NCBI RefSeq assembly: GCF_003033885.1
Contig: NZ_CP024081.1
Location: 4,292,507 to 4,356,506, forward strand
DNA length: 64,000 nucleotides
From: Pseudomonas rhizophila
Lineage (GTDB): Bacteria > Pseudomonadota > Gammaproteobacteria > Pseudomonadales > Pseudomonadaceae
Direction of reading: 5' to 3'
The notes under the pieces were generated by a model, which was not told the origin of the DNA, searched no databases, and saw only the letters and a list, made by a program, of their open reading frames with translations. Made by a program: the position numbers and the translations under genes. How positions within the stretch are numbered: position 1 is the first letter of the stretch; each line of letters opens with the position of its first letter. This document shows positions 18,008-28,003 of the stretch, piece by piece.

Positions 18008-18120
18008 ACACAAAACGGGCCAATAATTTTATTCAACAATATCAATTAGTTAAGTAATTGAATGGTCATTACGACCTAATCCGGAAAGGGTCATAATGAC
18101 AAAACGATAGTCAATATGAC
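18008..18120 (-). promoter_or_regulatory. Three NorR-type sites and sigma-54-like promoter
   Basis: GTCATTACGAC (18065-18075), GTCATAATGAC (18090-18100) and GTCAATATGAC (18110-18120) all fit the NorR enhancer consensus GT-N7-AC. Facing the minus-strand gene, 42 bp past the last site, lies TGGCCCGTTTTGTGT (18022-18008). It keeps the -24 GG and the -12 G of a sigma-54 promoter but has GT in place of GC. Site spacing (20 and 25 bp) nearly equals that upstream of norV (19 and 25 bp). Regulation of the glycine-zipper gene is inferred. Confidence 0.6.
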
Positions 18121-18252
18121 TTCTCGACTGGTGACTCATTCGGCGGCAGCTTACGGGACAGACGGTGAAGCGCCGCTAATAGACAATCCACCTCCTGAGA
18201 ATGCGCGACGCATCGGCGCGGGCAACAAGGGAGCAGCAGTAGATCTGCAATC

Positions 18253-18735
18253 ATGGCGGCTACCGAGATTCCAGAGTTGTCGGGTGCCGAATTAGTCTGC
18301 CTTCAAATCCGAGCTCTTGTCTTGGAAAAGCTAGTAATCAAAGAGAGGGTAGTCCGCTACGATTCTGCGATGACAACGCCACCAGACGGCCTCCCACATA
18401 GGATCGCATCGCTGGTCCTGACTGAGTTCTTGCAAACGCAAAAAAGCCTGTTCAAATTCTTCGGACGATGCATGGTCGCCATAGTTATGAAAACGTTATC
18501 TGATCCAGAGTCCATTAGTGTGGGCGCGATTCGGATATGTAAGTTGCTGCAACTTGAATATTGGTTCGGTCCAACAATACCAAAAGTGCTAACTATGACA
18601 ATTAACATCGACTCCGTTTACTGTCTCTTGGAAGGCTTAGGCGTAGGGTTAAACGCTTCACCATCGATTGATGGTCCGTCGCCTGAAATTATATTTGCAG
18701 GGGGGGCGGAAATTTCGGTCATAGTCAATAAATAA
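18253..18735 (+). CDS. Hypothetical protein with N-terminal match to the 11309 product
   Basis: A 160-residue open frame with ordinary AT content compared with its GC-rich neighbours. Residues 5-30 (IPELSGAELVCLQIRALVLE...) align with the middle of the 11309-11665 protein; the rest does not. The remainder has a hydrophobic patch and ends EIIFAGGAEISVIVNK. There is no good Shine-Dalgarno site. It may be a chimera of a gene fragment and unrelated DNA, or a divergent member of the same small family that flanks the nor genes on both sides. Confidence 0.4.
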   Translation: MAATEIPELSGAELVCLQIRALVLEKLVIKERVVRYDSAMTTPPDGLPHRIASLVLTEFLQTQKSLFKFFGRCMVAIVMKTLSDPESISVGAIRICKLLQLEYWFGPTIPKVLTMTINIDSVYCLLEGLGVGLNASPSIDGPSPEIIFAGGAEISVIVNK

Positions 18736-19042
18736 TCTATTCAAATCTGTATTTTAGACGAAGGGCGATAAAATCAGGCATGAATGCCCGTCAGGAGAGG
18801 TTTTCGTGCCATGAGGAAAAATATATCGACCTGTTGGGAGATGCCTATTTGTCTACTGGATAATCTTTTAAATAAATATTGAACCACTGCTGCTGATAAT
18901 TGGTTTGACCCGTTTATAGAATATGATTGCTATTTTCGTGAGTAAGGAGGAGTGTTGATCCCATAATTTCAGTTAAGAGGCGATTGAGCATAATCGTTAC
19001 TCGACGGGTGTTTTTTTCAGAGGTCGATCGCTCAGCGAACCC
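18736..19042. other. nosR upstream region
   Basis: AT-rich control region before nosR with no gene. TTGAGCATAATCGT (18984-18997) fits an Anr/Dnr box TTGAT-N4-ATCAA at only 7 of 10 positions, and a GTGTTTTTTTC run follows. An anaerobic FNR-type activator would be expected for nos, but the site is not clear enough to call. Confidence 0.35.
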
Positions 19043-21232
19043 ATGCGTGCTTCCAAACTCCCAATGCCCGGTGTCCCGCGATCATTTCACTATGGGCTGA
19101 TCATTTTGTTGTGCCTAGTGTTCGATGGTTTTTTCGGATTACAGGCGAAGGACTATGGCGGGCTCGAGCAGCAGCGTGTAGAAACCATATTTCCCGGTAG
19201 CGATGGACTTTCCGAGCCTGACGGCGAGTTCAAGGTTCGCACCATCCGCACCGGCAAAGATGTGCTCGGTTACGTGTTCCAGAGTCAGAACGTGGTGGAT
19301 ATTCCGGCTTACTCGGGCAAACCGATCAACATGCAGGTCATCCTCGATACCCACGGCGTCATCCAGGATGCCTACGTGCTGGAGCACCATGAGCCGATTC
19401 TGCTGATCGGCATTCCCGTGGAAAAGCTTCATGCCTTCGATGCCAAATACAAAGGGGTCAAGGCCGACCGAAGGGTGGTCGTTGGCCGGTCCAGTGATCT
19501 TGAGGCGGTGACCGTTGATGGGATTTCCGGCGCCACGGTGACCGTCATGGTGGTCAATGAGATCATCATGCGCGCCGCGCAAAAGGTCGCCGTATCGCTG
19601 AAGCTGATCGAGGACAGGGCCGGCGCAGCACAAAAGCCCGCCACTGTGCGCCAGGACTTTTACGAACCCGCCACCTGGGAGCAATTGACCGGTAACGGCG
19701 CGGTGCGCCGGTTGAACCTGACCCGTGGCCAGGTTGATGCCGCCTTCAAGGGTACCGAAGCCGAAGGTATCGACAACGCCGCCGCCGATCAAGTCGATGA
19801 CACCTTTATCGAGCTGTACACCGCCGATTTGAACCCGCCAGCCATCGGTCGCAACCTGTTAGGCGACAATCAATACCGTTTCCTCATGCAGGATCTAAAG
19901 CCGGGCGAGCAGGCCATCGCGGTGTTGGGGCGCGGCCTTTTCTCCTACAAGGGCTCGGGTTATGTGCGCGGCGGAATTTTCGATCGGGTGCAATTGCGCC
20001 AGTTCGGAAATGTCATCAGTTTCCGCGACGTGGACCACCAGCGGCTCTCCGACGTGTTTGCCAAGGGCATGCCGGAATTCGATGAAATGTCGATTTTCAT
20101 TGTGCGTGAAGCGGCCCGGTTCGATCCGGGATCGCCCTGGTCGCTGGAATTGCTGGTACGTCGTCAAACAGGCGCAGTCAGCGGCGTGTTCAGTAGCTTC
20201 GAGCTGCCTTACCAGATGCCCGAGCAATACCTCCTGCGGCCACCGCCCACTGCCGAAGAACTGGCCGCCATCGAGGTTGCCAACCGGCCGACCTGGGTGA
20301 ATATCTGGTACCAGAAAGCGTTTCAGATCGGGGTACTGTGCACCGCTCTTGCCGTGTTGATGGTGATTTTGTTCCTGCAGGACACCTTTACCAAATACCC
20401 ACGCTTCCTCCACTGGCTGCGTCGGGTATATCTGGTTTTCACCGTTGTGTTCATCGGCTGGTATGCCCTTGGGCAGATTTCGGTGGTCAACGTGCTGACG
20501 TTCGTCCATGCCCTGTTCGAGAACTTCCGCTGGGAACTGTTTCTCACGGACCCGATCATTTTCATCCTCTGGACCTTCACCGCCGCCAGCATCCTGCTCT
20601 GGGGCCGTGGTGTGTTCTGCGGCTGGCTGTGCCCGTTCGGTGCCTTGCAGGAGTTGATCAACGAAGCCGCGCGCAAGCTGAAGATTCCGCAATACGAGTT
20701 GCCGTTCGCGGTCCATGAGCGGTTGTGGGCGATCAAGTACATCATCCTGCTGCTGCTGTTCGGCATCTCCTTGGAGTCGATGACTGCTGCCGAGCAATTT
20801 GCCGAGGTGGAACCGTTCAAGACCGCCATCACCCTTAAATTCGATCGCCAATGGTGGTTCGTGGCCTACGCGGTGGCGTTGCTGGTGATCAATATCTTTA
20901 CCCGCAAGGTCTACTGCCGCTACGTCTGCCCCTTGGGCGCGGCGCTGGCGATTCCGACCAAGCTGCGGCTGTTCGACTGGCTAAAACGCCGCAAAGAGTG
21001 CGGTACCCCTTGCCAGCTCTGCGCCAAGGAATGCGAAATCCAGGCAATCCACCCGGACGGCCATATCAACGCCAACGAGTGCCACTACTGCCTCGATTGC
21101 CAGATGACCTATCACAACGAAAACAAATGCCCGCCACTGGTCATCAAGAACAAGCGCAAAACGCGGAGCAAACCTGCGCCAGTGCTGGATCGCGAAGAAT
21201 TGATTCCTGTTGTGCAAGTGTTCGAGCCCTGA
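19043..21232 (+). CDS. nosR: NosR, membrane flavo-iron-sulfur protein for N2O reduction
   Basis: A 729-residue polytopic protein. After an N-terminal signal/anchor (LIILLCLVFDGFFGL) comes a periplasmic FMN-binding domain with the covalent-flavin motif SGATVT (about residues 160-165). Five to six membrane helices follow (about 425-640), containing the poly-ferredoxin-like CGWLCPFGALQE and CRYVCPLGAALA motifs. The cytoplasmic end has two 4Fe-4S sites (CGTPCQLCAKECE, CHYCLDCQ...KCPP). NosR supports nos expression and supplies electrons to NosZ. All cofactor motifs look intact. It is the first gene of nosRZDFYL. Confidence 0.96.
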   Translation: MRASKLPMPGVPRSFHYGLIILLCLVFDGFFGLQAKDYGGLEQQRVETIFPGSDGLSEPDGEFKVRTIRTGKDVLGYVFQSQNVVDIPAYSGKPINMQVILDTHGVIQDAYVLEHHEPILLIGIPVEKLHAFDAKYKGVKADRRVVVGRSSDLEAVTVDGISGATVTVMVVNEIIMRAAQKVAVSLKLIEDRAGAAQKPATVRQDFYEPATWEQLTGNGAVRRLNLTRGQVDAAFKGTEAEGIDNAAADQVDDTFIELYTADLNPPAIGRNLLGDNQYRFLMQDLKPGEQAIAVLGRGLFSYKGSGYVRGGIFDRVQLRQFGNVISFRDVDHQRLSDVFAKGMPEFDEMSIFIVREAARFDPGSPWSLELLVRRQTGAVSGVFSSFELPYQMPEQYLLRPPPTAEELAAIEVANRPTWVNIWYQKAFQIGVLCTALAVLMVILFLQDTFTKYPRFLHWLRRVYLVFTVVFIGWYALGQISVVNVLTFVHALFENFRWELFLTDPIIFILWTFTAASILLWGRGVFCGWLCPFGALQELINEAARKLKIPQYELPFAVHERLWAIKYIILLLLFGISLESMTAAEQFAEVEPFKTAITLKFDRQWWFVAYAVALLVINIFTRKVYCRYVCPLGAALAIPTKLRLFDWLKRRKECGTPCQLCAKECEIQAIHPDGHINANECHYCLDCQMTYHNENKCPPLVIKNKRKTRSKPAPVLDREELIPVVQVFEP

Positions 21233-21309
21233 GCCACCTCGCTGCAAACGAGGTATCAAGACTCGATTGACCGAGCTTTTTCATATCTGCCCCCGATGGA
21301 GCAACACCC

Positions 21310-23247
21310 ATGAGCGATAACAAGTCGAAAAGCGATCATGAAACCGTGAAAGCAAAGCAGGAGACGGAATCGACCGGCCTGAGCCGTCGCGGTTTCCTCG
21401 GCACGAGTGCCGTAGCCAGCGTCGCGTTGGCCGGCGCCACGGCCCTTGGTAGCGTGGTATTCACCCGTGAAACCTGGGCGGCAGCGGCCAAGGACGCGCA
21501 ATCGAAAGTCCACGTGGGGCCGGGCGATCTGGATGATTACTATGGTTTCTGGAGTGGTGGCCACCAGGGCGAAGTTCGGATCATGGGCATCCCGTCGATG
21601 CGCGAGCTGTTGCGCATTCCGGTGTTCAACATCGATTCCGCCACCGGCTGGGGCCTGACTAACGAAAGCAAGCGGATCATGGGCGACAGCGCCAAATTCC
21701 AGAACGGCGACTGCCACCACCCGCATTTGTCCATGACCGACGGCAAGTACGACGGCAAGTACCTATTTATCAACGACAAGGCCAACAGCCGGGTCGCGCG
21801 CATCCGCCTGGATGTCATGAAATGCGACAAGATGATCACCGTACCGAATGTGCAGGCCGTACACGGTTTGCGTCTCCAGAAAATGCCGCACACCAAATAC
21901 GTGTTCGCCAACGCCGAATTCGTCATTCCTCACCCCAATGACGGCAGCACCTTCGACCTCCAGGACAAGAACAGCTACACCATGTTCAATGCCATTGATG
22001 CCGAGAAAATGGAGATGGCGTTCCAGGTCATCGTCGAGGGCAACCTGGACAACACCGATGCCGACTACACCGGCAAGTATGCGGCTTCGACTTGCTACAA
22101 CTCGGAGAAGGCCTACGACTTGGGCGGCATGATGCGCAACGAGCGCGATTGGGTGGTGGTATTCAACATTCCGCGCGTCGAGGCAGCGATCAAGGCCGGC
22201 AAGTTCATCACGCTGGGCGATTCGAAAGTGCCGGTGGTCGACGGCCGTAGAACCGAGGGCAAGGACAGCGCATTCACCCGTTATATCCCGGTGCCGAAGA
22301 ACCCGCATGGCATCAATATGTCGCCCGACGGCAAGTATTTCATCGCCGCCGGCAAGCTTTCGCCGACCTGCACCATCATCGCCACCGCCAAGCTGGACGA
22401 TCTGTTTGACGACAAACTCAAGGAGCCGCGTGACGCGGTGGTCGGCGAGCCAGAACTGGGTCTGGGTCCTCTGCACACCACCTTCGACGGTCGCGGTAAC
22501 GCCTACACCACGCTGTTTATCGACAGCCAGGTGGTCAAGTGGAACATGGACGAAGCCGTTCGCGCCTACACCGGCGAGAAGGTCAATTACATCAAGCAAA
22601 AACTCGACGTGCAGTATCAGCCTGGCCACAACCATGCCTCGCTGACCGAAACCAGCGAGGCCGACGGCAAATGGCTGATGGTCCTGAGCAAATTCTCCAA
22701 GGACCGCTTCCTGCCGACAGGCCCGCTGCACCCGGAAAACGATCAGTTGATCGATATCTCCGGCGACGAGATGAAACTGGTGCACGACGGCCCGGCCTTC
22801 GCCGAACCTCACGACTGCGTCATGGCCCGTCGCGACCAGATCCGGACCAAAAAAATCTGGGATCGCAACGACCCGTTTTTCGCCGAAACTGTAGCGATTG
22901 CTGCCAAGGATGGGATCAAGCTGGAAACCGATAACAAGGTCATACGCGACGGCAAGAAAGTGCGTGTGTACATGACCTCGATGGCCCCGGCCTATGGTCT
23001 GCCGGAGTTCACCGTCAAACAGGGTGACGAGGTCACGGTGACCATCACCAACATCGACAAGATTGAAGACGTGACCCACGGTTTCGTCATGACCAACCAT
23101 GGCGTGAGCATGGAGATCAGTCCGCAACAGACGGCCTCGATCACCTTCATCGCCGACAAGGCCGGCCTACATTGGTACTACTGCAGCTGGTTCTGTCATG
23201 CGTTGCACATGGAAATGGTCGGCCGCATGCTGGTGGATAAAGTCTGA
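21310..23247 (+). CDS. nosZ: Nitrous oxide reductase NosZ (clade I, Tat-exported)
   Basis: A 645-residue periplasmic copper enzyme, N2O to N2. A twin-arginine signal LSRRGFLGTSAVAS (about residues 24-37) places it in the Tat-dependent clade I. All seven CuZ histidines are present in DCHHPHLS, AVHGLRL, NPHGIN, PLHTTFDG, PGHNHAS and EPHDC. The C-terminal cupredoxin has the CuA ligands in CSWFCHALHMEM with the upstream His of DVTHGF. A leader with a plausible ribosome site follows nosR after 77 bp. It should be fully functional with the maturation genes downstream. Confidence 0.97.
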   Translation: MSDNKSKSDHETVKAKQETESTGLSRRGFLGTSAVASVALAGATALGSVVFTRETWAAAAKDAQSKVHVGPGDLDDYYGFWSGGHQGEVRIMGIPSMRELLRIPVFNIDSATGWGLTNESKRIMGDSAKFQNGDCHHPHLSMTDGKYDGKYLFINDKANSRVARIRLDVMKCDKMITVPNVQAVHGLRLQKMPHTKYVFANAEFVIPHPNDGSTFDLQDKNSYTMFNAIDAEKMEMAFQVIVEGNLDNTDADYTGKYAASTCYNSEKAYDLGGMMRNERDWVVVFNIPRVEAAIKAGKFITLGDSKVPVVDGRRTEGKDSAFTRYIPVPKNPHGINMSPDGKYFIAAGKLSPTCTIIATAKLDDLFDDKLKEPRDAVVGEPELGLGPLHTTFDGRGNAYTTLFIDSQVVKWNMDEAVRAYTGEKVNYIKQKLDVQYQPGHNHASLTETSEADGKWLMVLSKFSKDRFLPTGPLHPENDQLIDISGDEMKLVHDGPAFAEPHDCVMARRDQIRTKKIWDRNDPFFAETVAIAAKDGIKLETDNKVIRDGKKVRVYMTSMAPAYGLPEFTVKQGDEVTVTITNIDKIEDVTHGFVMTNHGVSMEISPQQTASITFIADKAGLHWYYCSWFCHALHMEMVGRMLVDKV

Positions 23248-23276
23248 TCGTAGCCTATCGTCAGGAGCGCAGGCCA

Positions 23277-24569
23277 ATGACCCCATTCAAGCCAACCCCG
23301 ATGAAGGTCATTGTGCTGGCGTCGCTGTTGACAGGTGGCAGCGCGCTGGCGGCAGTACAACCCATCACCACGCTGCCGTTGAAGCTGGACGCCGAGCAAC
23401 GCTGGCACCTGCCGGCGGGGGAATACCGCGGCTCGTTCAGTGTCGATCAATCGATGCAGATTATCTGTGAGCCGGGTGCGGTGATCCAGAGCGAGGGGCA
23501 GGGCAACGCTGTGTTCATCAGCGCTCCCGACGTGCGGATCGAGGGCTGCACATTGCGCGACTGGGGGCGCGACATGACGGCCATGAACTCAGCGATTTTC
23601 ATCGGTCCCAAAGCCCGGGGTGCGGTGATACGCAACAACCGCATGAAAGGACCAGGCTTCGGCATCTGGGTGGATAGCACCCACGACGTCAGCCTGATTG
23701 ACAACGATATCGAAGGCGACCCGAGCATTCGCTCCCAGGATCGCGGCAATGGGATTCATCTGTATGCCGTGCACGGCGCCAAGGTTATCGGTAATCACGT
23801 GCGACAGACCCGGGACGGGATCTACATCGATACCTCGAACGACAACCTGCTGCAGGGCAATACTTTGGAAGACCTGCGCTATGGCGTGCACTACATGTAC
23901 GCCAACGACAACCAGTTGCTCGGCAACACCACCCGCCGGACACGCACCGGTTATGCCTTGATGCAGAGCCGCAAGCTGACGGTGATTGGCAACCGTTCCG
24001 AGCAGGACGAGAGCTATGGCATCCTGATGAACTACATCACCTATTCCGAGCTGCGCGACAACTTCGTCAGCGACGTGCGCAGCGGTTCCGCCGATGGCGG
24101 TATGGTCAGCGGTGCCGAAGGCAAGGCGCTGTTTATCTACAACTCGCTGTTCAATGTCATCGAACACAACCACTTCGAGCGCAGTGCCGTGGGCATTCAC
24201 CTCACCGCAGGCTCCGAAGACAACCGGATCGCCGACAACGCCTTCGTCGACAATCAGCAGCAAGTCAAATACGTCGCCACCCGCTTGCAGGAATGGTCGG
24301 CCGAGGGGCAGGGCAATTACTGGAGTGATTACCTGGGTTGGGATCGCAATAACGATGCGGTAGGCGACGTGATCTACGAACCCAACGACAACGTCGACCG
24401 TCTGCTGTGGCTGTATCCGCAGGTCCGTCTGTTGATGAATAGCCCGAGCGTTCAATTATTGCGTTGGGTTCAGAGCAGTTTCCCCGTGACGAAATCACCG
24501 GGGGTAAAAGACAGTTTCCCCCTGATGAACCTTCCGACGATGCCCCAAACACAGCGGCCGACCTTATGA
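23277..24569 (+). CDS. nosD: NosD, periplasmic copper-site maturation protein
   Basis: A 430-residue protein with a signal peptide ([15 protein letters not shown]) and a right-handed parallel beta-helix made of CASH/NosD repeats, seen as recurring GNxxxxNxxGI patterns ([43 protein letters not shown]). NosD acts with the NosFY transporter to build the CuZ cluster of NosZ. The conserved [11 protein letters not shown] is present (about 343-353). The C-terminal ~35 residues are irregular. The stop overlaps the nosF start (ATGA), so translation is coupled. Confidence 0.95.
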   Translation: MTPFKPTPMKVIVLASLLTGGSALAAVQPITTLPLKLDAEQRWHLPAGEYRGSFSVDQSMQIICEPGAVIQSEGQGNAVFISAPDVRIEGCTLRDWGRDMTAMNSAIFIGPKARGAVIRNNRMKGPGFGIWVDSTHDVSLIDNDIEGDPSIRSQDRGNGIHLYAVHGAKVIGNHVRQTRDGIYIDTSNDNLLQGNTLEDLRYGVHYMYANDNQLLGNTTRRTRTGYALMQSRKLTVIGNRSEQDESYGILMNYITYSELRDNFVSDVRSGSADGGMVSGAEGKALFIYNSLFNVIEHNHFERSAVGIHLTAGSEDNRIADNAFVDNQQQVKYVATRLQEWSAEGQGNYWSDYLGWDRNNDAVGDVIYEPNDNVDRLLWLYPQVRLLMNSPSVQLLRWVQSSFPVTKSPGVKDSFPLMNLPTMPQTQRPTL

Positions 24570-25489
24570 TCGCCGTCGAAATCGAAGGGGTCAGCCAGCG
24601 TTACGGCAGCATGACCGTGCTGCACGATCTGACCCTGAGTCTGGGCGAAGGCGAGGTGCTGGGCTTGTTTGGCCACAACGGTGCGGGCAAGACCACGGTG
24701 ATGAAATTGATCCTTGGCCTGCTCAAGGCCAGCGCCGGCCAGGTGCACGTACTCGGCTGCCGACCCGCACAAGCCGACGTGCGCCGCCAACTCGGTTACC
24801 TGCCGGAAAACGTGACGTTCTACCCGCAGCTCAGTGGCCGCGAAACTCTGCGGTATTTCGCCCGCCTCAAAGGAGCCGCCTTGACGCAAGTGGACGAATT
24901 GCTCGAGCAGGTCGGGCTTGCGGGGGCCGCAGACCGTCGGGTGAAAACCTATTCCAAGGGCATGCGCCAGCGTCTGGGCCTGGCTCAGGCGGTGCTCGGC
25001 GAGCCGCGCCTGTTGCTGTTGGACGAACCCACGGTGGGGCTGGACCCTATCGCCACCCAAGAACTTTACCTGTTGATCGACCGTCTGCGCCAACAGGGCG
25101 CGAGCATCATCCTCTGTTCCCATGTGTTGGCAGGTGTCGAAGCGCATATCAACCGTGCGGCCATCCTGGCCAATGGCTGCTTACAGGCGATCGGGAGTTT
25201 GTCCAGACTGCGTGAAGATGCCGACTTGCCGGCGCGAATCCGGGCCAGTGGTCTTTGCCGACGCGAGCAATGGTTGCAGCGCTGGAATGCCGCCGGGCAC
25301 ACCGCCACAGCGGTGGGCGGCAACGGGATCGAGGTGATGGCTGTCAATGGCTACAAAGTTGATCTACTGCGCCAGTTGTTCCACGAGGATCAACCGCAGG
25401 ACATCGAGATACTGCAACCGTCCCTCGAAGACCTCTATGGCTACTACATGAATCGTGCGACCACCGGCACAGAAGGCACCCAGCCATGA
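24566..25489 (+). CDS. nosF: NosF, ABC-transporter ATPase
   Basis: A 307-residue ATP-binding protein. Walker [10 protein letters not shown] (about residues 38-46), signature [12 protein letters not shown] (about 132), Walker [14 protein letters not shown] and the H-loop CSHVL are all present. The start is the ATG at 24566, overlapping the nosD stop by 4 nt; a longer in-frame start inside nosD is not credible. With membrane protein NosY it forms an ABC complex thought to supply a sulfur-containing species for CuZ assembly. The overlap with nosY is again ATGA. Confidence 0.96.
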   Translation: MIAVEIEGVSQRYGSMTVLHDLTLSLGEGEVLGLFGHNGAGKTTVMKLILGLLKASAGQVHVLGCRPAQADVRRQLGYLPENVTFYPQLSGRETLRYFARLKGAALTQVDELLEQVGLAGAADRRVKTYSKGMRQRLGLAQAVLGEPRLLLLDEPTVGLDPIATQELYLLIDRLRQQGASIILCSHVLAGVEAHINRAAILANGCLQAIGSLSRLREDADLPARIRASGLCRREQWLQRWNAAGHTATAVGGNGIEVMAVNGYKVDLLRQLFHEDQPQDIEILQPSLEDLYGYYMNRATTGTEGTQP

Positions 25490-26316
25490 TGCAGATCTGG
25501 AGTATCGCCGGTAAAGAGTTCAGCGACGGGCTGCGCAATCGCTGGCTACTGGCAATCAGCCTGTTGTTCGCCATTCTGGCGGTGGGTATCGCCTGGCTCG
25601 GTGCGGCGGCTTCCGGGCAAGTGGGCTTCACTTCCATTCCGGCCACCATCGCCAGCCTCGCCAGCCTGGCGACGTTCCTGGTGCCGCTGATTGCCCTGCT
25701 ATTGGCCTATGACGCGATCGTCGGCGAGGACGAGGGCGGGACGCTGATGCTGTTGCTGACCTACCCATTGGGGCGTGGACAAATCCTGTTGGGCAAGTTT
25801 GTCGGTCACGGTCTGATCCTGGCGCTGGCCACGCTGATCGGATTTGGCTGTGCCGCCGTGGCCATTGCCTTGCTGGTCGATGATGTCGAGTTGGGAATGC
25901 TGTTCTGGGCGTTCGGTCGCTTCATGGTCTCCTCCACGCTGCTGGGCTGGGTGTTCCTGGCGCTGGCTTATGTGCTGAGCAGCAAGGCCAGCGAAAAATC
26001 CAGCGCAGCCGGAATGGCGCTGGGGGTGTGGTTCCTCTTCGTTTTGGTGTTTGACTTGGCGCTGCTGGCGTTGCTGGTCTTCAGTAAAGGCCGGTTCAAC
26101 CCGGACCTGTTGCCCTGGTTATTGCTGCTCAACCCGACTGACGTCTACCGCTTGATCAACCTTTCCGGTTTCGAGGGCAGCGGCAATGCCGTCGGCCTTA
26201 TGGCGTTGAGCAGCGATCTGCCGGTGCCGGGTTCAATGTTGTGGGGCTGCCTGCTGCTTTGGGTCGGCGTTCTGTTGCTGTTGGCTTACTGGATGTTTCG
26301 CCGTCGGCTGACCTGA
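25486..26316 (+). CDS. nosY: NosY, ABC-transporter membrane subunit
   Basis: A 276-residue protein with six predicted membrane helices (for example [64 protein letters not shown]). The [25 protein letters not shown] segment is the coupling-helix region typical of ABC-2 permeases of this group. It starts 4 nt before the nosF stop. Length and order match nosDFY in other denitrifying pseudomonads. Confidence 0.95.
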   Translation: MMQIWSIAGKEFSDGLRNRWLLAISLLFAILAVGIAWLGAAASGQVGFTSIPATIASLASLATFLVPLIALLLAYDAIVGEDEGGTLMLLLTYPLGRGQILLGKFVGHGLILALATLIGFGCAAVAIALLVDDVELGMLFWAFGRFMVSSTLLGWVFLALAYVLSSKASEKSSAAGMALGVWFLFVLVFDLALLALLVFSKGRFNPDLLPWLLLLNPTDVYRLINLSGFEGSGNAVGLMALSSDLPVPGSMLWGCLLLWVGVLLLLAYWMFRRRLT

Positions 26317-26339
26317 TTTTCCAAGCTCGGGATATTCAA

Positions 26340-26852
26340 ATGAACACTTTGTACCTAACCGGGGCCCGTGTCCTGGTCGTCATCATTACCAGTTTGGTAT
26401 TGGCGGCGTGCAACGATCGCGCAGAGGAAAAGCAAACCCTTGGACCCGTGGCCTTCCATCAGAGTGACGAGTGTCATGTCTGCGGGATGGTCATCACCGA
26501 CTTTCCGGGCCCCAAAGGTCAGGTCGTGGAAAAGGGCACGATCAAGAAATTTTGCTCCACTGCGGAAATGCTCGGATGGTGGCTTCAACCGGAGAATCAC
26601 CACACTGAGGCAAAATTGTATGTGCACGACATGGGGAAAAGTGCATGGGAGAAACCCGACGACCATTTTCTGATTGATGCAACCCAAGCCTACTATGTCG
26701 TCGGCACTCAGCTTAAAGGTTCCATGGGTGTAGTTCTGGCGTCATTTTCCGAGGAGGCCACCGCACGCAATCTGGCCAGCGAGCAGGGCGGCAGGGTGTT
26801 GCGTTTTGAGAATATCGATCTGGCGCTTTTACAGCAAACCCCGACAATGTAG
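26340..26852 (+). CDS. nosL: NosL, copper chaperone lipoprotein
   Basis: A 170-residue lipoprotein. The signal peptide ends in a lipobox LVLAAC (Cys about residue 24), and the Cu(I)-binding C-x-M motif is in DECHVCGMVI. NosL delivers copper to NosZ/NosD from the outer-membrane face of the periplasm. The start ATG at 26340 gives the signal peptide directly; upstream in-frame codons overlap nosY in another frame. It is the last gene of the nos operon, followed by a hairpin terminator. Confidence 0.94.
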   Translation: MNTLYLTGARVLVVIITSLVLAACNDRAEEKQTLGPVAFHQSDECHVCGMVITDFPGPKGQVVEKGTIKKFCSTAEMLGWWLQPENHHTEAKLYVHDMGKSAWEKPDDHFLIDATQAYYVVGTQLKGSMGVVLASFSEEATARNLASEQGGRVLRFENIDLALLQQTPTM

Positions 26853-26867
26853 CCGAGCGACCCGGTT

Positions 26868-26912
26868 CGCAGAAGAGAGCGGGCTCGCTTCTGCGGTGTG
26901 GGTGTTTTTTAT
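26868..26912. terminator. Terminator between nosL and convergent cytochrome c gene
   Basis: CGCAGAAG (26868-26875) pairs with CTTCTGCG (26888-26895), with AGAGC/GCTC extending the stem across the inner loop. A T-rich stretch follows (GTTTTTTATT) for the plus strand, about 15 bp after the nosL stop. Confidence 0.65.
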
Positions 26913-26921
26913 TGGGCTCTC

Positions 26922-27236
26922 TTACTTCAGCGTCAGGATCCAGTCGGCCAAGGTCTTCGCTTCTTCGTCGGTCACCTGGTTGGCCGGCATTGCGATTGGC
27001 CCCCATTTGCCCGTACTGCCTTCTTTGATGCTCTTGACCAGGGTTGCCGATGCGTCGGCTTGGCCAGCGTATTTGGCCGCCACTTCCTTGTAACCTGGAC
27101 CGACCATTTTGGCGTCGACCATATGGCAGGCAACACAGGTTTTGCTCTTGAAGAGCGCCTCGCCATCAACGGCTTGAGCTGACTGCAACGTCAGCGCGGC
27201 ACTCAGGGCCAGCAGTGGAACAAGAATCCTTTTCAT
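26922..27236 (-). CDS. Cytochrome c-551-type monohaem cytochrome
   Basis: A 104-residue protein with a signal peptide ([22 protein letters not shown]) and a mature ~82-residue class I cytochrome c: haem site CVACH and distal Met in [10 protein letters not shown], ending [10 protein letters not shown]. It matches pseudomonad cytochrome c-551 (NirM) in size and motifs. Those donate electrons to nitrite reductase, NorC and NosZ. No nitrite reductase gene is nearby, so here the likely partners are NosZ and NorBC. It is convergent with nosL. Confidence 0.88.
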   Translation of the reverse strand: MKRILVPLLALSAALTLQSAQAVDGEALFKSKTCVACHMVDAKMVGPGYKEVAAKYAGQADASATLVKSIKEGSTGKWGPIAMPANQVTDEEAKTLADWILTLK

Positions 27237-28003
27237 CAGTGTTACCTCAGACTATGAAGCAGATTCGAAACGACCCGCTTCCGGTTTATTCAACAGGCAT
27301 CGCATTGAATATTATTAGGGTGAATTTATCGGTACTCACATTCTTCATGTGCTGTTGATTGTCGGTGAGGAGCCGAATTGTGGAAAAAACGCTCTTTTCA
27401 CCTTTATTAGATTTTAGATTTGCCATTTTGGGCATTCGTTCAATTTTATCAGGATGTATTGGAGGGTGTGTGGTTAGTTGTCGCCAGTGGATAATTAACT
27501 GACGCATACTAAGTGTGTCGTATTCGCAACTCCTGGGGTTGAGTGCTGATATTTATCTTCATGGCCCTTCCTTTAAGTTTGTGATGTGTAAGTCGCTAAA
27601 ATATACTGAAATTAAAATAGGGCGTGGAGGATATGCTGGGCGTCAGCAAAGCCCTGTGTACGCTCGGCAATATATCCGCGCTGATTAAATTAATAATAGG
27701 TTCTCGAAAAGAAAGAAAACATCATTGAGGTATGGCTTTGCTGAAATGATTGTTGCTGTAACTATGAGGAGCTCGGAGTCAATCATATCCACCCCCCTTG
27801 CCACCCCATTCCTCCCGTAGGAGGCTCCTGGGTGCAACCGCTAAATTAAATCGAGTTCTGCAGGGCGCGCCAAATATCGTCGGAGTCCGGGTAGGAGGTG
27901 CTAGAGCATTGCCGGTCTCGGTAGCGGGCCCTGACTGACCTGCAACCGGCCAGTCGATCAATGCTTGGTTCTGGTTGAATTGAGCCCTGATCGGCCGTGA
28001 GTG
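27237..28003. other. Long intergenic region before norR
   Basis: About 770 bp between the start of the cytochrome gene and the stop of norR. It is AT-rich from 27290 to 27790. The only coding candidate is a 31-codon frame at 27633-27728 (MLGVSKALCTLG...) with GGAGG just 2 nt before the ATG, which is too close to be convincing. From 27790 to 28003 the base composition shifts to GC-rich with no recognisable gene. Confidence 0.4.

Noticed and set aside
18984..18997. Anr/Dnr (FNR) box before nosR
   Set aside because: TTGAGCATAATCGT matches only 7 of 10 consensus positions; noted in the region entry but not called as a site.
21763..23127. 454-codon minus-strand frame opposite nosZ
   Set aside because: It is a shadow of the high-GC codon pattern of nosZ; Val/His/Asp-rich composition is typical of antisense translation.
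27633..27728. 31-codon frame after GGAGG in the cytochrome-norR gap
   Set aside because: The GGAGG is only 2 nt from the ATG and the peptide has no recognisable character.
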